A stretch of 64,000 nt of DNA, taken from assembly GCF_003427025.1 (NCBI RefSeq), contig NZ_QVAI01000016.1, positions 124,001 to 188,000 of the forward strand, given 5' to 3'. Positions 61,922 through 64,000 of the stretch are shown one piece after another. The translations under genes and the position numbers were made by a program. This stretch comes from Jiangella endophytica. Its GTDB lineage: Bacteria; Actinomycetota; Actinomycetes; Jiangellales; Jiangellaceae. The first letter of the stretch is position 1. Every line of letters starts with the position of its first letter. The notes below the pieces were generated by a model, which saw only the letters and a program-made list of their open reading frames with translations, made no database searches and had not been told where the DNA came from.

Positions 61922-64000
61922 ATGAGCACCGAGCTGGCCGCCCGCTACGCCAGGGCAGAAGCCCTGCTGGCCCACAACCTGAAGAAGCTGATCCACTCCC
62001 CGCAGGTCACGCCGCACTGGATCCGGGACACCGAGACGTTCTGGTACCGGAACCAGACGGCCGAGGGCGTGCGGTTCGTGGTCGTCGACGCCGAGGCCGG
62101 CACGAAGGAGCCGGCGTTCGATCACGAGCGGCTCGCGGCGGCGCTCGGTGAACTCCTCGACGAGGAGTTCGGTCCGGCCGAGCTCCCGTTCTTCGGGATC
62201 GAGATCGCGGACGCGAGCGTGCGCGTCGTCGTCAAGGAGCAGCGGATCGAGGTCGCGCTGGACGACTACAGCGCCACGATCCTCGGCCCCGCACACGGGT
62301 CCGAGACCCGGTCGCCGGACGGGCGCTGGGCGGTGGGGCTGCGCGACCACAACCTCTACCTGCGCGACCTGACCACCGACTCGGAACGGCAGCTGACCAC
62401 GGACGGAGCGGAGGCGTTCTCGTACGGGACGCCGCCGGACGCCAGTGCGAGCCGGGTGATGCATGAGAACCTGGGCTTCACCGCGGCGCCGCTGGTCGCG
62501 TGGTCGCCGGACTCGACGCGCTTCCTCACTCACCGGCTCGACCAGCGCGACCTCGAGCTGATGCACCTCGTGCGCTCCGCGCCGCTGGACGGCGGCCGGC
62601 CGACGGCGATGACCTACCGCTACGCGATGGTGGGCGACGAGCACGTCGCGACCGCCGAGTTCTTCGTCTTCGACGCCGAGACCGGGCGGGCCACCCAGGC
62701 CAAGGGCGAACCGGTGCCGATGGACTACGTCTCGGCGATCGCGCTCGGCCACGCGTGGTGGGGCGACGACGGCACGAAGGCCTACTGGCTGTCGGCGAAC
62801 CGCGGCGGCCACACGGCCCGGCTGCACGAACTGGACCCCTCGACCGGCGAGGTCTCGGTGCTCCAGGAGGAGTCCAGCGACACCAACGTCCTGCACGGTC
62901 CGCAGTTCACCGATCGTCACGTCAAGGTTCTGGCCTCCGGCGAGGTGCTGTGGTGGTCCGAGCGCACCGGCTGGGGGCACCTCTACCTGTACGCACCGGA
63001 CCGCTCGGTCCGCACCGTCACGGCGGGCGACTGGCTGGTCCGCGCGATCGTGAGCGTCGACCAGCAGGCCCGGCGGGTCCTGTTCACGGCCGCGGGGCGT
63101 GAGGCGGGCGCGGACCCGTACCTGCAGGAGCTGTACTCGGTGTCGCTCGACGGTGGCGATGTCACGGCCGTCACCGCCGACGGTCTCGACCACGACCCGC
63201 GGCCGTCGCGGTCGGGCCGGTACTTCGTCGACGTCACCTCGCGGGCGGACGTCCCGGCCGTCTCGGTGCTGCGCGACGCGGCCGGCGCCGTGGTGCTGGA
63301 GCTGGAGCGGGCCGACGCGTCGGCCCTGTATGCAGCCGGCTGGACGCCCGCCGAGCGCGTGATCGTCAAGGCGGCCGACGGCGTGACGGACCTGCGCTGC
63401 GCGATCTACAAGCCGCACGACTTCGACCCGTCCGCGACGTACCCCGTGCTGGACGAGATCTATCCGGGCCCGCAGATCTCCACCACGCCGCTGCGCTTCC
63501 CGCTGTCCGGCGGCGTCATGACGGCCGAACGGCACGCGGCCACCTTCGCCGCCCTCGGGTTCGTCGTCGTGGCCGTCGACGCGCGGGGGACCGCGATGCG
63601 TGACCGGGCCTTCCAGGACCACGTGCGCCTGGGCGGCGGCGAGTACGCCGACGACCACGCCGCCGCGATCCGGGAGTTGGCGAAGACCCGGCCCTGGATG
63701 GACCTCGAGCGCGTCGGCACCTACGGCCACTCCGGCGGCGGCTACGCGTCGACGCGGTGCCTGCTGCTGGCGCCGGACCTCTTCAAGGTCGCGGTGTCGT
63801 CCGCGGGTGACCACGACGACCGCATCTACCACGCCTGGTGGGGCGAGCGGTTCTACGGCCTCGCCGACGAGTTCGACTTCGCCCCGCGCTCCAACGTCGT
63901 GCTGGCCGGCAACCTCGAGGGCAAGCTGCTGCTGGCGCACGGCGGCATGGACGACAACGTCACGCCGCACCTGACGCTGCGGCTGGTGGACGCGCTCATC
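61922..64000 (+). CDS. S9B (dipeptidyl-peptidase IV-like) family peptidase, copy D (cut by window end)
   Basis: The frame is open from ATG 61922 (GAGGAG eight bases upstream) to the window edge, giving 693 codons of an expected 755 or so. Ser604 (GHSGGGYAST) and Asp677 (GGMDDNV) are visible; the histidine lies beyond the edge. The strand before the aspartate reads AHGGMDD where the other copies have VHGEMDD. The N-terminus (MSTELAARYARAEALL) marks it as the fourth paralogue. Confidence 0.9.
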   Translation, partial: MSTELAARYARAEALLAHNLKKLIHSPQVTPHWIRDTETFWYRNQTAEGVRFVVVDAEAGTKEPAFDHERLAAALGELLDEEFGPAELPFFGIEIADASVRVVVKEQRIEVALDDYSATILGPAHGSETRSPDGRWAVGLRDHNLYLRDLTTDSERQLTTDGAEAFSYGTPPDASASRVMHENLGFTAAPLVAWSPDSTRFLTHRLDQRDLELMHLVRSAPLDGGRPTAMTYRYAMVGDEHVATAEFFVFDAETGRATQAKGEPVPMDYVSAIALGHAWWGDDGTKAYWLSANRGGHTARLHELDPSTGEVSVLQEESSDTNVLHGPQFTDRHVKVLASGEVLWWSERTGWGHLYLYAPDRSVRTVTAGDWLVRAIVSVDQQARRVLFTAAGREAGADPYLQELYSVSLDGGDVTAVTADGLDHDPRPSRSGRYFVDVTSRADVPAVSVLRDAAGAVVLELERADASALYAAGWTPAERVIVKAADGVTDLRCAIYKPHDFDPSATYPVLDEIYPGPQISTTPLRFPLSGGVMTAERHAATFAALGFVVVAVDARGTAMRDRAFQDHVRLGGGEYADDHAAAIRELAKTRPWMDLERVGTYGHSGGGYASTRCLLLAPDLFKVAVSSAGDHDDRIYHAWWGERFYGLADEFDFAPRSNVVLAGNLEGKLLLAHGGMDDNVTPHLTLRLVDALI

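Overview
The window comes from a high-GC actinomycete. The bases look well above 70 % G+C, and GTG and TTG starts are common. Genes are packed into long operons with ATGA or GTGA overlaps. The solute-binding proteins are lipoproteins with LAAC or AAC lipoboxes, and the regulators are of the GntR type. No rRNA, tRNA or phylogenetic marker is present, so I do not name a genus. I saw no insertion sequence, phage gene or CRISPR array.

Layout. (1) 1-5.1 kb: the end of a class III aminotransferase, then on the minus strand alanine dehydrogenase, a convincing 2,2-dialkylglycine decarboxylase (DgdA) and a dipeptidase-like amidohydrolase. (2) 5.3-10.3 kb: M19 dipeptidase and gamma-glutamyltransferase-like protein, then a DUF885 metallopeptidase on the minus strand. 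(3) 10.5-19.8 kb, plus strand: a hotdog protein like 3-aminobutyryl-CoA ammonia-lyase (Kal), acyl-CoA synthetase, MeaB chaperone, large and small subunits of a B12 mutase of the 2-hydroxyisobutyryl-CoA mutase type, a DmpA-like P1 peptidase, a ThDP-dependent 2-hydroxyacyl-CoA lyase-like enzyme and a second acyl-CoA synthetase. A GntR regulator follows, convergent. (4) 21.4-33.0 kb: four tandem paralogous peptide-binding lipoproteins, two permeases, a fused double ATPase and an M19-like protein. (5) 33.0-47.3 kb: an orphan FhuF-like protein, then an eight-gene operon of S10 carboxypeptidase, four S9 peptidases, an M19-like protein, a GMC alcohol oxidoreductase and an aldehyde dehydrogenase. (6) 47.6-56.0 kb, minus strand: a second, complete peptide ABC transporter, an S15/CocE hydrolase, an HSD10-like short-chain dehydrogenase and a FadR-type regulator. 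(7) 56.2-64.0 kb: an S12 (beta-lactamase fold) peptidase and three tandem S9B peptidases, the last cut by the window end.

How it may work together (inference). Two peptide importers bring in peptides. At least sixteen hydrolases without visible export signals then take them apart in the cytoplasm. Many of these belong to families that tolerate non-standard residues: M19, P1/DmpA, S12, Xaa-Pro and N-acyl-aminoacyl peptidases. The metabolic genes point to alpha,alpha-dialkyl amino acids such as 2-aminoisobutyrate (Aib). DgdA plus Ald would convert Aib to acetone, CO2 and ammonia while regenerating pyruvate. The Kal-synthetase-mutase operon suggests a second, apparently undescribed route: Aib -> Aib-CoA -> 3-aminobutyryl-CoA -> crotonyl-CoA + NH3. 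The ThDP lyase would serve 2-hydroxyisobutyryl-CoA. N-acyl peptidases, Xaa-Pro peptidases and an alcohol/aldehyde dehydrogenase pair would fit degradation of peptaibols, which are N-acetylated, Aib-rich and end in an amino alcohol.

An inverted repeat, GACCTA-N6-TAGGTC or a close variant, lies upstream of dgdA, amidohydrolase/M19, kal, the binding-protein array, the S10 operon and the S12 operon. It suggests one regulator, possibly the GntR protein at 19.8-20.8 kb, controls the whole island.
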